Positions 13,305-26,569 of a DNA stretch of 64,000 bases are shown one piece after another. The translations under genes and the position numbers were made by a program. The number at the start of each line of letters is the position of its first letter. Position 1 is the stretch's first letter. Source of the DNA: Cucumis sativus. Its lineage: Eukaryota; Streptophyta; Magnoliopsida; Cucurbitales; Cucurbitaceae. The notes beneath the pieces were generated by a model. The model was not told where the DNA came from. It made no database searches and was given only the letters and a program-made list of their open reading frames with translations. The stretch is from NCBI RefSeq assembly GCF_000004075.3, contig NC_026659.2, positions 27,484,272 through 27,548,271 on the forward strand, given 5' to 3'.

Positions 13305-15464
13305 ATGGCTTGGTTGAAGAATTTTCTGTCTGTCTTTACTTTCCGCAGTTCCTCAAGGAGATTTCGGGTTTGTTTTTCTCTAATAACTTCTTCAAAAGGG
13401 TTAATTTGTTTTGTTCTAACTTATTGAAATTTCTTGTTGATTTTTTTACTTTTTTGGGCAGGAATTAGATCCTGCTGCACATACAATAAAATCCCATGGA
13501 GCCAAAGTTGCTAAGAATCATTTACACGACTGGTTGATTCTTCTACTTCTCGTTGTGATTGAAGTGGTTTTAGTGTCAATTCATCCATTTTATCGCTATG
13601 TGGGAAAAGATACGATGACGGATCTTAAGTTTCCCTTCAAAGATAATACAGTTCCTGTTTGGTCTGTCCCTGTAAGTTCTTTCTTCATTTTCTATCAGTA
13701 ACAACCTAAAAAGATAGGTTTCTTTTTTGCTTTTGTCTATGTTTTATACAGAATTTGTAAATCATACTTTATTTGTTTGTTTGTCAGTTATATGCTGTTA
13801 TATTGCCAATTTTGATATTCTTGATCGTCTACATACGGCGGAGGGACGTTTATGATTTGCACCATGCCATTTTAGGTAACTCTTTTAGGCAACGAAGACA
13901 AGTTGTCTAAATGATTTTTAAAAGCACTTCAAAAGTAATTCCAAACACGTCCAACCGATTTCAACTTTGTTAATTTACTGACAATCTGTTGTTGTTTACT
14001 CTTATGATGCATAGGTCTTTTATTTTCTGTGTTGATCACTGCTATTATCACCGATGCTATTAAAAACGGCGTTGGTCGCCCTCGGCCGAATTTCTTTTGG
14101 CGTTGTTTTCCCAACGGAATAGAGGTACTAAACAACCATTTTCTCTTGAGCTTCAAACAATACACATATCTTCTTAGAGCTAGCCTTAAAGAAACACGTC
14201 GGGTTTTCGTATCGATTTAGGCATACGATCGAACGGGAGATGTGATATGTAACGGGAAAGAGAGCGAAATAAGGGAAGGACACAAGAGTTTTCCAAGTGG
14301 GCATACTTCATGTAAGTTGCAAAATGCTTTGTATAATGTGTTGCTGTAGGAAATCTATGTTTGATTTTGACATTAATTTGTGTGTTTTCTTTTCTTCTAT
14401 AGGGTCATTTGCAGGGTTAGGATTTCTTTCCTTTTATCTATCTGGAAAAATGCAAGCATTTGATGGGAAAGGACATGTTGCAAAGTTATGCCCTGTGCTT
14501 CTTCCTTTGCTTGGTGCTGCACTTGTGGGAGTTTCTAGAGTCAATGATTATTGGCACCATTGGCAAGATGTTTTTGCTGGAGCTATTATAGGTTTGTCAC
14601 AAACATTTTGATTCCATTAGTTTGAGAATTTCTGATGTGTTTTTGTGAATTTTAATGACTGCTTTTGTACTTAATTATTTTTCTTTTGTTTATGACAGGA
14701 TTGGTGGTTTCGGCCTTCTGCTACCTTCAATTCTTCCCTCCTCCCAATAATGACAACGGTAACGATTAAATGCTTACAATCACTGTTTCTTTTACTCGAA
14801 AAGTCAACAAACATACTTTTTAACTTTTTATTCGGTCTTTTTAACATAAAAATAGTAGGGTATAAAGATTTAAACCTCGAACTTTAATAAAAGGAATATG
14901 TGTCAAATGATACTCACGTTGGTTTCTTTTAGGTGGGTTTATACTTTAGAGCTTGTTTGAAAATTTATCCAAATTCCACACCTGGCTTTTAAATCTACTC
15001 AATCAAGTGTTTTCTGTTTTGCAGTCTACATGTTTTCGCTCCTTTTAGATTTAGAAACAACGACTGCCATGCACATCTGTAAAAACATACCACACAACTC
15101 TCACTTCCTGTTTAATCTACTACGCTTATACTTGTGTTGTCACAAGTGAATTTTGACGAGAAAAAAACATCTAACCGTGGTGTTAGTGTTTATATTTTCT
15201 CTTGTTATTTCATAGTTTGATGTGTAGATGAATGATTGTATTGGTTATATAGGATGGGGTCCATATGCTTACTTCATAGCACAAGAAGAGTTCCATAGAA
15301 GCAGAGACAATGCAACTCAAGCTGTGACCATTGTTGATGTGCCAATTGCAGAACCAACACTAAATGGCAGCAACAGCAACAACAACAATAATAATACACA
15401 TTTTGAGCCAACACCTTTCCATAACCAAACCTATGACCAAATGGAAACGGGGGAAAGACGGTAG
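13305..15464 (+). CDS. Lipid phosphate phosphatase (PAP2 family), tandem copy 1
   Basis: Eight coding exons: 13305-13367, 13462-13671, 13788-13875, 14015-14124, 14221-14311, 14403-14591, 14699-14758, 15253-15464. All introns are GT-AG and the frame is continuous for 340 residues. The PAP2 catalytic signature is complete: KNGVGRPRP (K137), PSGH (182-185) and SR...H...D (R233, H239, D243). Several hydrophobic segments fit a six-helix membrane enzyme. The family removes phosphate from phosphatidic acid and related lipids, giving diacylglycerol. An extra first exon codes about 21 residues (MAWLKNF...) absent from the neighbouring copy, and the cytosolic tail has an Asn-rich tract. The start is the first ATG after the CT-rich leader at about 12960-13060. 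Close to plant LPP1/LPP3. Confidence 0.93.
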
Positions 15465-17100
15465 TTCTGCTTCTTTGATTATTTATTTATTTATTTTGTT
15501 GCTGTGAATATATATTATGGCAGTAGAAGTGATTGATGTTTATGTTCATTAGAAACTTTTCAGTTTGTATTGTACCTTTTGGTTTCCTTTTTATATAGAC
15601 TTATTGTGAAGAGTACGATAATAATCGAACTTTCAATCTCTAGATAAAGATTTCATCTTTTGTTTTTGTTATTTAAATTTACGCTCGTTTTCACTTAATT
15701 TAATTCATTTAAAAAGCTTTGAAACATTTATTATTATTTTTGTCTTCAAACAAATAAACTCCATGCCATGCACAAGAAAGAAAACCTCCTTAACTAATTA
15801 ATAAACTTTTTTCATTTTGTGCAAAGAATTATACTGTGACAGCGTTTTAATGAATAGAAAATTTGTTATTTTCTTCACAACAAAACATAAAATAAAAAGG
15901 TTGAAATGAGATTTGAATTTGGATGAATTAAAAGTATAATACAACGTAAAAAAGCAGAAGAAGACAAAAGGTTCCAATGCCTTTTCTTCAAAGCAAATGG
16001 GGGGAATAATGGAATAAGATCATACTAAACACAACATGAAGCAAAGAATACTATGCACACTTTGACCATACCTCTTTTTCAAAAAATTAATTTTCCCTTT
16101 TAATCATTGCAAGAAGAAGAAGAAAATAAAAAAAAAGGTTAAAAGTACTTCTTAAATAATTATTTGTTATTTATTACTTCATGTGAAAAATTAGATACAT
16201 CTCAATAAAGTAATAACTAACATACCTAATGCTAATAAGGTCTTACAAATTCAAAATGCTTAAAATATAATTGCCCATGTTAGATTCAATTTTGAATTTT
16301 ATGGAATGTTGATAGTATATATACATATTTTAAAAACAAGTAGAAGGTTTATTTACTAAGTTTATAACTTTTATTGATAAATAACTAAATAAACACAAAT
16401 GTACAAATTACAACAAATTATATCATTGATAGTCTGTGACGATAGAAGACATTTAATTTGTTGTTTTACAACAAAATAAATAAAAATTATTTTTAAAATA
16501 TAGCAAAATATCATAGTATATATACAATAATAATAATATATCATATGTAAACGATAATATTTTACTATATTTATAAAAAATGTTACATCATCGTTTTTGT
16601 ATTTGTTGAATTTTGTTCTTAAGCAACTTAAAAGCATTAATATCCCCTCCATTCGTTCCTTAAACTTTACTATAAAACCATTTTATAATTTTATAACAAA
16701 ATATATCTAATAATTGAAAAAGTGTTAACTCTTTTAAGGAAAGGCAAATATATGTCCATTTTCTTTCTAATCCTCTATTTCACATCTTATATTCATCAAA
16801 TTTTAACCATCATCAACTTTACAAAGATGTTAATTGGAATATATTTTGCTCTATTAATTAGTTGCCTAAATTAAATATTGATAGATAAATATGATAAACT
16901 CAACCAAACCGAATAAAAAACAAAAGTCATCTTAGATTTATACTTCTTCCTAGTCGATTGGTGTTGGTTTGATTGGAAAATTGACCAATTGATGTTTAAA
17001 TTAGGATACATGAAGGATTAGGGAAGGATGATTTAATTAATAAAGCAGTTATGGTTTTGGTTTAGCAACCTTCGTAGTTCCCACTTAATCTTTAGCGCGA
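15465..17100. other. Spacer between the two LPP genes
   Basis: AT-rich sequence holding the 3' region of the first LPP gene and the promoter of the second. Around 16380-16600 are pieces (atcattgatagtct, aaaatatagcaaaatatc) resembling the fold-back repeat family. No supported ORF. A GCGCGACGCGG patch lies just before the transcribed leader of the second gene. Confidence 0.6.
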
Positions 17101-17234
17101 CGCGGTTTTCTATTCAAATTCTAAAAGGGATTTGGTTTCTTTCACCTTCTCTCCTTGCCTTTACCTTTCCTCTCTCTTCTTCGTCTTCTTCTTCTTCTTC
17201 TTCTTCATCTTCTCCTTCAAACTGGAAACCACTG

Positions 17235-18053
17235 GTAATTTCTCTGTTCTCAACTATTCTTCTTTCTCTGTCTATGCCGTTTTTACTGTTTTCTGTTATC
17301 TGTTGCCTTTCTCTAATTACACTGTGGACTCCCTCTTTCACTTCTTTGGATAAAATGCGAAATGATATGAAAATGTGAACTCGCTCAATTACATTTCAGT
17401 TCTACTTCTTTTCCTGTTCTTTCTTTTTTTCTTCTTGTTACTTCACCATGAAATATTGTGTTTCTTGTTCCTTGCATCTTGTTAGTTTCTGCGGCAGTTT
17501 GAAGTTGTTTTACTTTTACTCCATTATGGACTGGAATCAAGCGGTTTGGTATATTTTGGCCCTGATAACAACTCTAAAGTTGAGAGATGAGTTAGGGAGG
17601 CTTGGTGTTGAGTTTGAATGGTTCTAGGATTGCGGTACGTGTGCGTGTGTGTGTACGTTTAAATTAATACACGAATTTCCATTAGAAGATTTATCGTCCG
17701 TTACTTTATTCGAAGGACGCGTTTAGATTTTGTAGTCGTCTTGTTCAGCATGAATAGGTTACTAGGGTTCTAATGTAGAATTTCCTTTTTTTGTGTAGCT
17801 TGTTCTTTGCCATTTTTACATCATTTGCGGCCTTTCTCTTGGAAAATTCCTTGTGTTGTATGACTTTCACGGTAAATGACATGGTTATGACTCTGATTGC
17901 GACCATACTTTTTATGAAGTTTATTTTTGTGTGCCTGAGAAGCCCCGTTTACTGTATACTAATCACTTTACCACGTGATTATTTTTTTGTTTGTTGTTGG
18001 TGCTTAAATTACTTCACTATGTTTTTATAATTTTTGTTTCGTCATCTTATCAG
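17235..18053 (+). other. Intron in the 5' untranslated region of the second LPP gene
   Basis: A CT-rich leader with a CTT repeat (about 17180-17215) ends at 17234 before a good donor (ACTG|GTAATT). A pyrimidine-rich acceptor (TTATCAG) lies at 18047-18053, 12 bases before the start codon. The 819-base span has no useful coding frame, so it is read as a leader intron, a common plant arrangement. Transcript data are needed to confirm the first exon. Confidence 0.55.
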
Positions 18054-18065
18054 ATCACGGACAAA

Positions 18066-21012
18066 ATGCCAGAAATTCAGTTGGGTACGCATACTGTGAG
18101 ATCCCATGGAGCTCATTTAGCAAGAGTCCATATGCATGATTGGTTGATCCTTGTGCTTCTTGTGGTGATAGAGGTCGTGTTAAACGTTATAGAACCATTT
18201 CATCGCTTTGTTGGACAGGAGATGATGACAGACCTGAAGTACCCACTGCAAGATAATACCGTTCCCCTCTGGGCAGTTCCAGTATGTTTGAAACTGGCAT
18301 TTGCTAGTATTATAGCGAATTCTATGGTCGTTTATTTTCCTGACATTAAGTGAAAAGTAAAAAAAAAAAAAATAAGACTTTGTTTTTTCTTTTTTCCTGT
18401 GACAGATAATTGCAGTGTTAATACCATTTACTGTGTTTATTATCTACTATTTCATTAGAAAGGATGTCTATGATCTCCACCATGCCATATTGGGTAGCTC
18501 TTCTTCCTCTCTCATTATATAATCATTGGAAAACCTCTTAGTTCTGGATAACCTTACCAAGCCTAGTATTCAATGATTGCCCGTGCTTATTCAGGACTTC
18601 TGTTTGCTGTTTTAATAAGTGGAGTGATGACTGACGCTATAAAGGATGGTGTTGGTAGGCCACGTCCAGACTTCTATTGGCGATGTTTCCCTGATGGGAA
18701 AGGGGTTTGTTTCATTTTTGTTATCTCAATTGGTTTTTATATTTGTGCATATGAAAGCATCGTATCCCTTTTTCTATATTGTCACTAATTATAAGACTCG
18801 TGTTTTATATGTGCAGGTGTTTGATCGAAACACAACTGGTGTTTTGTGTACAGGAGATAAGAATGTTATTAAAGAAGGATATAAAAGTTTCCCGAGTGGG
18901 CATACGTCTTGTAAGATAGACATTTACTTATGAATTATGTTATATAACTGTCTGTGACTGTCTATTTTTTCCCCCTTTAATCATTTTTTATTTACTTCTA
19001 CAATTGGGCATGGTACACGGAGTAGAATAGTAGATCCAATCTCTGTGTAAATGCAATTTGCTTGCCGTGATTAGAATTATCATTCAAAAAGGCATTGATA
19101 TTCAGTATGTTGCTAAGGGAACTCATAGCAATCATTTATGTCTTGTATTTTCTCTTGGTTCAAAGTTTCGCTATTGATTAAGATTGTAATATCCAAGCAA
19201 GAGCTGTCTAGGCTTTGATTTTTCACCGTAAATTCTTAATGTATGTTTTAGTGAGACTACATTTTAGGACGACATATATTAATCAGGGACTTGTAGTTAA
19301 TTGGCATTTATAATTTCTTGCTATTTCATTTTCTTATTGATCCCAGCCTTGGTCAGTGATTCATGTTGTGGATTAGTCAATACAAATGCTTGCTTGTGAC
19401 GTATGCATTACGTTAGTCTTTTTCCCCCTCTTCAGTTTATTCTCTCTCACTTGTGTTTTCTTTAATGCTTATTAACGTAGAAAGCCGTCGATATGCAGGG
19501 TCTTTTGCTGGCCTTGGATTTCTTGCGTGGTATTTGTCTGGGAAAATAAGGGCATTTGACCAAAGGGGTCATGTTGCAAAACTCTGTATTGTCTTCCTAC
19601 CCCTGCTTATTGCAGCTCTTGTTGGTATCTCTCGAGTTGATGACTATTGGCATCACTGGCAAGATGTTTTTGCTGGAGGCCTTCTCGGTTAGTTCATCTA
19701 AAACCTTATTTATTTGCCATAAGTTTCATTTATGCTCTTTTTGCTTTTTTTTTCTTATTTGAACCTCTTTTTGCAGGGCTGACGATTGCTTCATTCTGTT
19801 ATCTTCAATTCTTTCCAGCACCATATCACATTGATGGTATGACCCACGTAATCATTAATGCTATGCAAGTAGTTCTACTTTTACATTAAATGAAGCAATA
19901 ATTTGTCCATGATAAATTTATTATTTCTTTTGCTCAGTAATCATCTTTTTTAAAATTTCTTCCAAGTTAGTTTTACTTTTGTTTTGTTGACGTGCTTTAA
20001 GATCCATCTGGCATGGTCCCAAGTAGTTATTTTTTATTCTCTGTTCTAACTTTATAAAATTGTTAACAGAAACATTGATTAGTTGGATGATAACCTTATT
20101 GTTTGGACTAAGTCTTGCTCTTTCAACATGGGGAAGTATTATAGAATTGTAAAATTTAACTGGGATGCATGCTAATCTCGATTTTTATTTTTCTTTCCTG
20201 ACTAATAGAGTAATAGCATTGAGTTATTGGCTCTGGATCTCACTAATTATCACATAATTTATTTTCCCAAGTCCTAATTTTAAATCAAGCATAAATGATT
20301 GATTTTTAATGTTGTTGACCGGAAGAAGTGGCTGTATTCTGTAGTTGTTAAGATGAATCATAAATGAACAAAATGACGAATGGCTTGTATAGATGTGTGC
20401 ATATAGAAAAGATAGGATTTGTCTACTTTCTTTCTTCATTATTTACCGCTAGTTGTATTTTTCCAATGTAATCTGTTTTGCATTCCACGTTCATGTGAAC
20501 ATAAAAGGTTGCTGCTTTCAACAACCCATTTTATTAGTCAATTATGGCTTTAATGTTTTAATAGACGATTTCACACCCGACTATTAGAACTTTGCCGTGC
20601 ATTGTGATTAAGCAATGCTTGCATTATGATGATGTAATCATCCGACCCATATCTTCCTCGAATTCATAATCTGCAGCTTGTTATGATGGATCCTTAGCTC
20701 CCTCCACTCCAATCGTTAGGATTATTACCATTTTCTGTTCAGCCAAATGAAATTGCTACACAAGTAGTCCTAATTTTTTAGCATTCATTTCGTTCTCAAA
20801 CTAACTCTTGTAATTTTACACCTTGTTTTGTAGGTTGGGGACCTCATGCATACTTTCATATGTTAGCAGAGTCTCGTAACGAAGTTCAAGCGTCGTCTCC
20901 AAATTCCAATAACATTAACGTGCAGCAATCTGAAATCGAAAGTGTCTACATTCAACCTCAGCATGAAATGAGATTCAATACACAAGATTCAAGCCCCATG
21001 TTGAACAGATAG
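18066..21012 (+). CDS. LPP2: Lipid phosphate phosphatase 2-like (PAP2 family), tandem copy 2
   Basis: Seven coding exons: 18066-18281, 18406-18493, 18595-18704, 18817-18910, 19499-19687, 19777-19836, 20834-21012, giving 311 residues. The start MPEIQLG matches the N-terminus I recall for plant LPP2. Catalytic residues are complete: KDGVGRPRP (K118), PSGH (164-167), R215, H221, D225. Exons 2-6 have the same lengths as the matching exons of the upstream copy (88, 110, 94 against 91, 189, 60) and the same phases, so the pair arose by tandem duplication. It dephosphorylates phosphatidic acid at membranes; Arabidopsis LPP2 has been tied to abscisic-acid signalling (established knowledge). The last intron, about 1 kb, holds no gene. 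Confidence 0.95.
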
Positions 21013-22770
21013 AACGTGGAACATGAATCTGAAATCAGAGCTTTTCATTTGTTGTTGAGGAATAGAGTACGATCAGATTGGGTGGTACATAGGTAGGGAG
21101 GATGTGTAAGTCTTCTAAAACAAAATACTCTTTCTAGTTTGGGCTTGAAATGAAGACCACCACTTTCCTTATTTATATTCTTTGATTCTTTTTCTTCATT
21201 TCCCCATATTTGTGATGACTGTTTATTTGAGATTTATGGTTTGGTATTGTGAGGTTATTATTTTGATCCCAACTTTGCATATTGATTAGGCTTGTGAACA
21301 GAATTTAATTCATTTCGTGTCATGTACGTATCTGTTGATGTATTCATTTATGGTTTGATAGTGACAGGAAAAAAAATTCCCATCACACCTATGAATTTGA
21401 GCAAATTAGAAATTAGTTGTTGGACTCCTCATAAGCAAGTTATTTGGTGGATTGCAAACAGTTCCGAGCTTGATTTGTAATATAGTTTCTACCGTATTCA
21501 CACTTGATTATTTTATTATTTGTTTCTATGAATTTTCATGCTATTAAGTAATTTAATTACATTCTAGTTCTTCAACCAATCTCGTATAATCGACTATGTA
21601 GATTGGGTTTTATCAAACAATAGAATTTAATGATACGATAGTAGAGGAAGAAACGAAGAAATCAAAATCCAATTAGTGATCAGATGAATGTTGTACTTTA
21701 GGCAAAGTGTGCACGTCTTCCTTAACTTTAAAGTACTATTCTTTCAAATTTCTTTGGGAGCAATGTAAAATGCTCGTGGTCATAAGATTCTTTTTTTTTT
21801 GTTAAAATATCACTTTAGTCTATAAACTATGAGATTAGTATTTTCTTTTTATATTTTGAACATTATGAAAGTTAACTAAAATTGTTAATTTTTGTTGTTG
21901 TACTATTTATGTTAATTTTGATCAAAATTGGTATAATTAAACATTAGTTTTAACTCAAACGTTTACCTATAAATATTTGCATCCGATTAAGGAATTTTCA
22001 AAATCACAAATTTCCCCATTTTTTAAAACTCATAAATATACGACCAATTTTTTTTTTAAAAAAAAGTCATCCGTTTGTTAGACAAAACAGAAATTAATTT
22101 CTCCAAATCATTTATTCTCTTTAAACTTTTTTTCTAATTAAATGATAATAACAACTTTTTCCAATATCATTTAAATCTATTCATAAAAATTCAATAACTA
22201 AAAAGGTATATTTAGTTAAGCACATATTAAAACTAAGATCAAACTCATGTATTCTAACATCTTCAAAACTGGGGATTGAAAAAACAATTAATATATATGT
22301 CTTTTACAGCATTTAATATAACAATATTTATCAAACAAAAATTAAAAGTTTAGTATCAATTTAGAATTCATTGGTTAATTCCTTTTACATAATATTAGTG
22401 ACAAAACAGATCAAAAGGTGCATTTTGAAGAACAGTTGCAAATCAAACACACATGTATTCAAAACGCTATTAAACACAAGTATAAAAGTCAAAAGTTATG
22501 GGTTGACCATTCAATTGAACACAACATAGTACAAAGAAACAAATCCATAATTTCAAAGACTATGCAATGATATCAATTAATATTATATCTGAAAAGGAAG
22601 AAGAGATTTCCCTTTTTTTCTTCCAAAAGAAAAAGAAATGATTGGAGGAAGATAAGAAGGGGAAGAAAAGACAAATGAGTTGGCTCTCTAAACTCAAAAA
22701 GGGGAAGAAAAGACAGAGCATGCAACCAATTTTGTGTATGGATCCATAAAAATTTCCCCTCGTGTTGTAA
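21013..22770. other. Spacer between LPP2 and BAT1
   Basis: Contains the 3' end of the LPP gene and then AT-rich sequence with long A/T runs. No supported gene; the last 100 bases before 22771 are the proximal promoter of the transporter. Confidence 0.6.
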
Positions 22771-22777
22771 TATAAAT
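22771..22777 (+). promoter_or_regulatory. TATA box of the BAT1 gene
   Basis: TATAAAT lies 244 bases before the start codon and is followed about 30-40 bases later by a pyrimidine-rich probable start region. No upstream ATG frame of note was seen between it and 23015 apart from a short one near 22906. Confidence 0.5.
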
Positions 22778-23014
22778 GGAGATTCGGATTCAGAGTCGTT
22801 TTTGGCCCATCAAACTCTCCCTCCTACAAATTCGAATCCGATTCTTCAACAAACCCAAACAGTCTGTTCATCCCTGTTTTTGGTAGTCAAACAACCAAGT
22901 GATTTGATGCCAGTTTCAAAGGCGCTGGGAAGGAGAAGACCGGAGAGTTGTTGTTTTTCGCTGTATTAATCAAGCATTCGTCGCATTTTTTTCTTCTTCC
23001 TGTTTCTTTCGATT

Positions 23015-25790
23015 ATGGTGGCTACTAAGGCCGATGGTTTACTTGATACTGGCCATGCTCGGCTTAATGAGCTCGGATACAAACAAGAACTCAAACGCGA
23101 CCTCTCGTAAATTTCATTTCTCAACTATTTGTTTCTTATGCTGTTCTTGCTTGCTGATCTGCGTTTCATTGTGTGTTGTGAATCTGAGTACTTTCATTCC
23201 TTGTGTTTGATGGGGTTGTGTTTTTTTTTTTTTTTTTGATTGAATTGCAGGGTTGTTTCTAATTTCGCCTTTTCGTTTTCGATTATCTCGGTTCTCACTG
23301 GTATAACCACTCTTTACAATAATGGGTTGAATTTTGGTGGCCCTGTTTCGTTGGTTTATGGATGGTTTATTGCTGGTTTTTTCACCATGTTTGTTGGATT
23401 GTCCATGGCTGAGATTTGTTCTTCGTATCCAACTTCTGGTGGTCTCTACTATTGGAGTGCTAAGCTTGCGGGTCCTAATTGGGCTCCCTTTGCCTCTTGG
23501 ATGACTGGCTGGTAATCATTTTTTTCTTGTCAATGTTTTTTTTTTCTTGGGTCATAATTTCCATTTTACTCTGATTGGATGCTCAAATTAAAATCAGTTT
23601 TTAGCATGTAGAAGAGTGAATGTTCAGCATTAAGTCATCTTGATATTGAATTGGCAGATAGAATAAGATTTGAGAAGTATGTGTTGTCTAGTTTAGCAAA
23701 ACTGTTTTCTCATCCCTTACAATTGAAGGGTTTCGATTAAGCCAAATGAAAATGTGTTCGCTGTTCATGGTGGAAAAGTTTGAAGGACTTCGTTTCTTTC
23801 CCTTGCTTCTTGTCTGTCCTTCAATTGTTTTATTGACACAGGGATATGATTTACTTGTTATCATTGAAAACTCCATTTACATTATTTTCTATGTATTATG
23901 AATCTGTTCTACCCACATTTTCTGATTTCTTGCAAATAACTTTGATCTTTGCACAGGTTTAACATTGTTGGACAGGTGGTTCTAAACATCTTACATCCAA
24001 AGTTCAAATTCTTATAATCAGGTTAAGCTTTTCTTTTTATATCCCCTAACTCATGGAAGTGATATGATGCAGTGGGCTGTCACAACAAGTGTTGATTATT
24101 CACTTGCTCAGCTAATTCAAGTGATAGTTCTGCTTAGCACAGGGGGTAAAAACAATGGAGGATATGAGGCATCTAAATATGTAGTGATTGCTTTCCATGG
24201 TGCAATTTTGTTGGTACATGCTATCTTGAATAGCCTGTCCATTTCATGGTTGTCTTTCTTTGGACAGTTTGCTGCAGCATGGAACTTTTTTGGTAATGGA
24301 AGTTCAGTTTCTCTTTCTTTGAACTTTTTTCAGGCTTACATTCCTAACAGGATGTCACGTACTTAGGTGTTCTTCTTCTTACACTCCTCGTTCCCTTGGT
24401 GGCAACGGAAAGGGCCAGTCCCAAGTTTGTTTTCACTCATTTCAATACTGATAATGGGGAAGGAATTAACAATAGACTTTACATTTTTATTTTGGGACTT
24501 CTAATGAGTCAATATACCCTAACTGGGTATGATGCTTCTGCTCATATGGCAAGTTCTCCTCTACCTTTGTTTTAGTAATCTGTCTTGTGCCTATATATAA
24601 CTTGCAATGAAGTTTGCTTCTTCCTATAACATTACAGACAGAAGAAACAATAGAAGCTGATAAGAATGGACCAAAGGGAATTATTAGCTCCATTGGGATA
24701 TCAATTATTGTTGGTTGGTGTTATATACTCGGCATCACTTTTGCCATTACCAGCATCCCAAACCTTTTAGATGAAAACAATGATGCTGGAGGTTATGCCA
24801 TTGCTGAAATATTTTACCAAGCATTCAAGAGCAGATATGGCAATGGAGTTGGAGGAATTATTTGCTTGATTGTGGTAGCTGTTGCAATCTTTTTCTGTGG
24901 AATGAGCTCTGTCACCAGTAACTCCAGGCAAGCTGACTTTCTGTTCTTGTTTTACAGATTAAAATGCATGTATTTTGGCTCACAGCTTCATTTATCGTAT
25001 AATTTCTCTTCATAGGATGGCTTACGCCTTCTCCAGAGATGGAGCGATGCCATTTTCGCCAACATGGCATAAAGTGAATGGAAATGAGGTTCCCATAAAT
25101 GCAGTTTGGCTCTCTGCTCTCATATCGTTTTGTATGGCATTAACGGTAGGAACATTTGCATTAAAGTACCGTCTACATTTTAATCTCTAAATCCATTTCA
25201 TTGGCATCATAATCTTATATTACAATATCTTCAATTGCAATCACGCCAAGCAATTTCCTGAAATTTTTAGTTTTAACTCAATGGATGTACTACTACTTCG
25301 TTGGCATTTGGCAGACCCCAAAAATCATTTTCCTTCATTGTAGGTTGTTTGAACTTTTAAGTCTTGTTGCCACAAAGAAACCAATGTTTTTTTATATATT
25401 GGAGGAGGATATATTTACTTCTTTTCTTGTAACTTTTTGCAGTCTCTTGGAAGCACAGTAGCCTTTAATGCTATGGTTTCTATAGCAACAATTGGTCTAT
25501 ACATTGCCTATGCCTTGCCCATATTTTTTAGGGTGACTTTGGCAAAGAGCTCCTTTGTGCCAGGACCTTTCAACTTGGGCCGCTATGGAATCATCATTGG
25601 TTGGGTGGCTGTTCTCTGGGTGGCTACAATCTCGGTCTTATTTTCGTTGCCTGTCGAGTACCCTGTTACAGACACGACACTCAATTACACTCCCATCGCA
25701 GTTGGCTGCTTGTTGATCATTACCATTTCTACCTGGGTTGTGAGTGCTAGGCATTGGTTCAAAGGGCCAGTGACCAACATACCAATATGA
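23015..25790 (+). CDS. BAT1: BAT1-type bidirectional amino acid / GABA transporter (APC superfamily)
   Basis: Eight coding exons: 23015-23106, 23251-23511, 23957-23975, 24073-24292, 24367-24548, 24638-24927, 25016-25145, 25443-25790, giving 513 residues, close to the roughly 516 of Arabidopsis BAT1. Exon 3 is a 19-nt microexon coding FNIVGQ. Introns 24549-24637 and 24928-25015 begin with GC (GCAAGT and GCAAGC); the flanking protein (SAHM|TEETIEAD and TSNSR|MAYAFSRD) is contiguous in the family, so these GC-AG introns are well supported. Conserved landmarks include GLSMAEICSSYPTSGGLYYW, MSQYTLTGYDASAHM and the C-terminal SARHWFKGP. Roughly 12 membrane segments are expected. The family moves amino acids, and GABA in mitochondria in the Arabidopsis GABP work. 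Confidence 0.96.
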
Positions 25791-25826
25791 AGCTGTAGTC
25801 TAGGGAAATAGTTTTCTCTTCTTTCA

Positions 25827-25832
25827 AATAAA
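25827..25832 (+). promoter_or_regulatory. Candidate poly(A) signal of BAT1
   Basis: AATAAA 37 bases after the BAT1 stop codon, followed by a T/G-rich stretch. Confidence 0.45.
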
Positions 25833-26569
25833 CGACTATTTTTAGTTTGTTGTTATCTTTCTTTTTCCAGTAACACTGTTTTGCATCTAGGGCTTATGGT
25901 TGTTACATTTGTTCAAGAATTATAGAATATGATTGCGTTAAATAGGCACTGTAAAAAGAATAGCTTTCTAAATCGAATGCTTAGCTCATTGTTGAAATAC
26001 TTACTTTGGAATGTAATACATGTCCCAACTTTATTCATCATCTTTTTCCAATATTGTACTTTTATTTGGACTACATTACTTGGATATTTCTCTTTTTTCA
26101 TACATTGGTTATTTTCTGTAATAAGATTGAATACACAATCAAAATAGACAACTTTTCCTATCTAACAAAAAGGCTCTTATGTGTTGGGCTACGAAAATTG
26201 GTGAAAGCCCATCTAGCATGCAATTACATGACAAGTGAAGTAAAAGAGAGTGAAAAATAAAATTTGCTATATAGTATATATCACATGGTTGAAAATGTTC
26301 ATTGCATGGAATTTCTTATAACTGAAACATGATGAGCTGGTGTCCTATACATTTATAATGAATCTACAAACCCACATATACCTTGATGGTTGCTTGAAAG
26401 CACAAAAGTCTCAAAGATTTCTTGAACAAAGAAGCTTAAAATTTCCAACATTGGTAACGAACTTCCAATTCCAAACAAACAATAATGAATAATGTTGCAA
26501 ATGATGAGTCTTTTGTTCAAAACTTAGCATCTGTATGTATTTTAATTTCATCATTCCAAGTTCTTGTAG

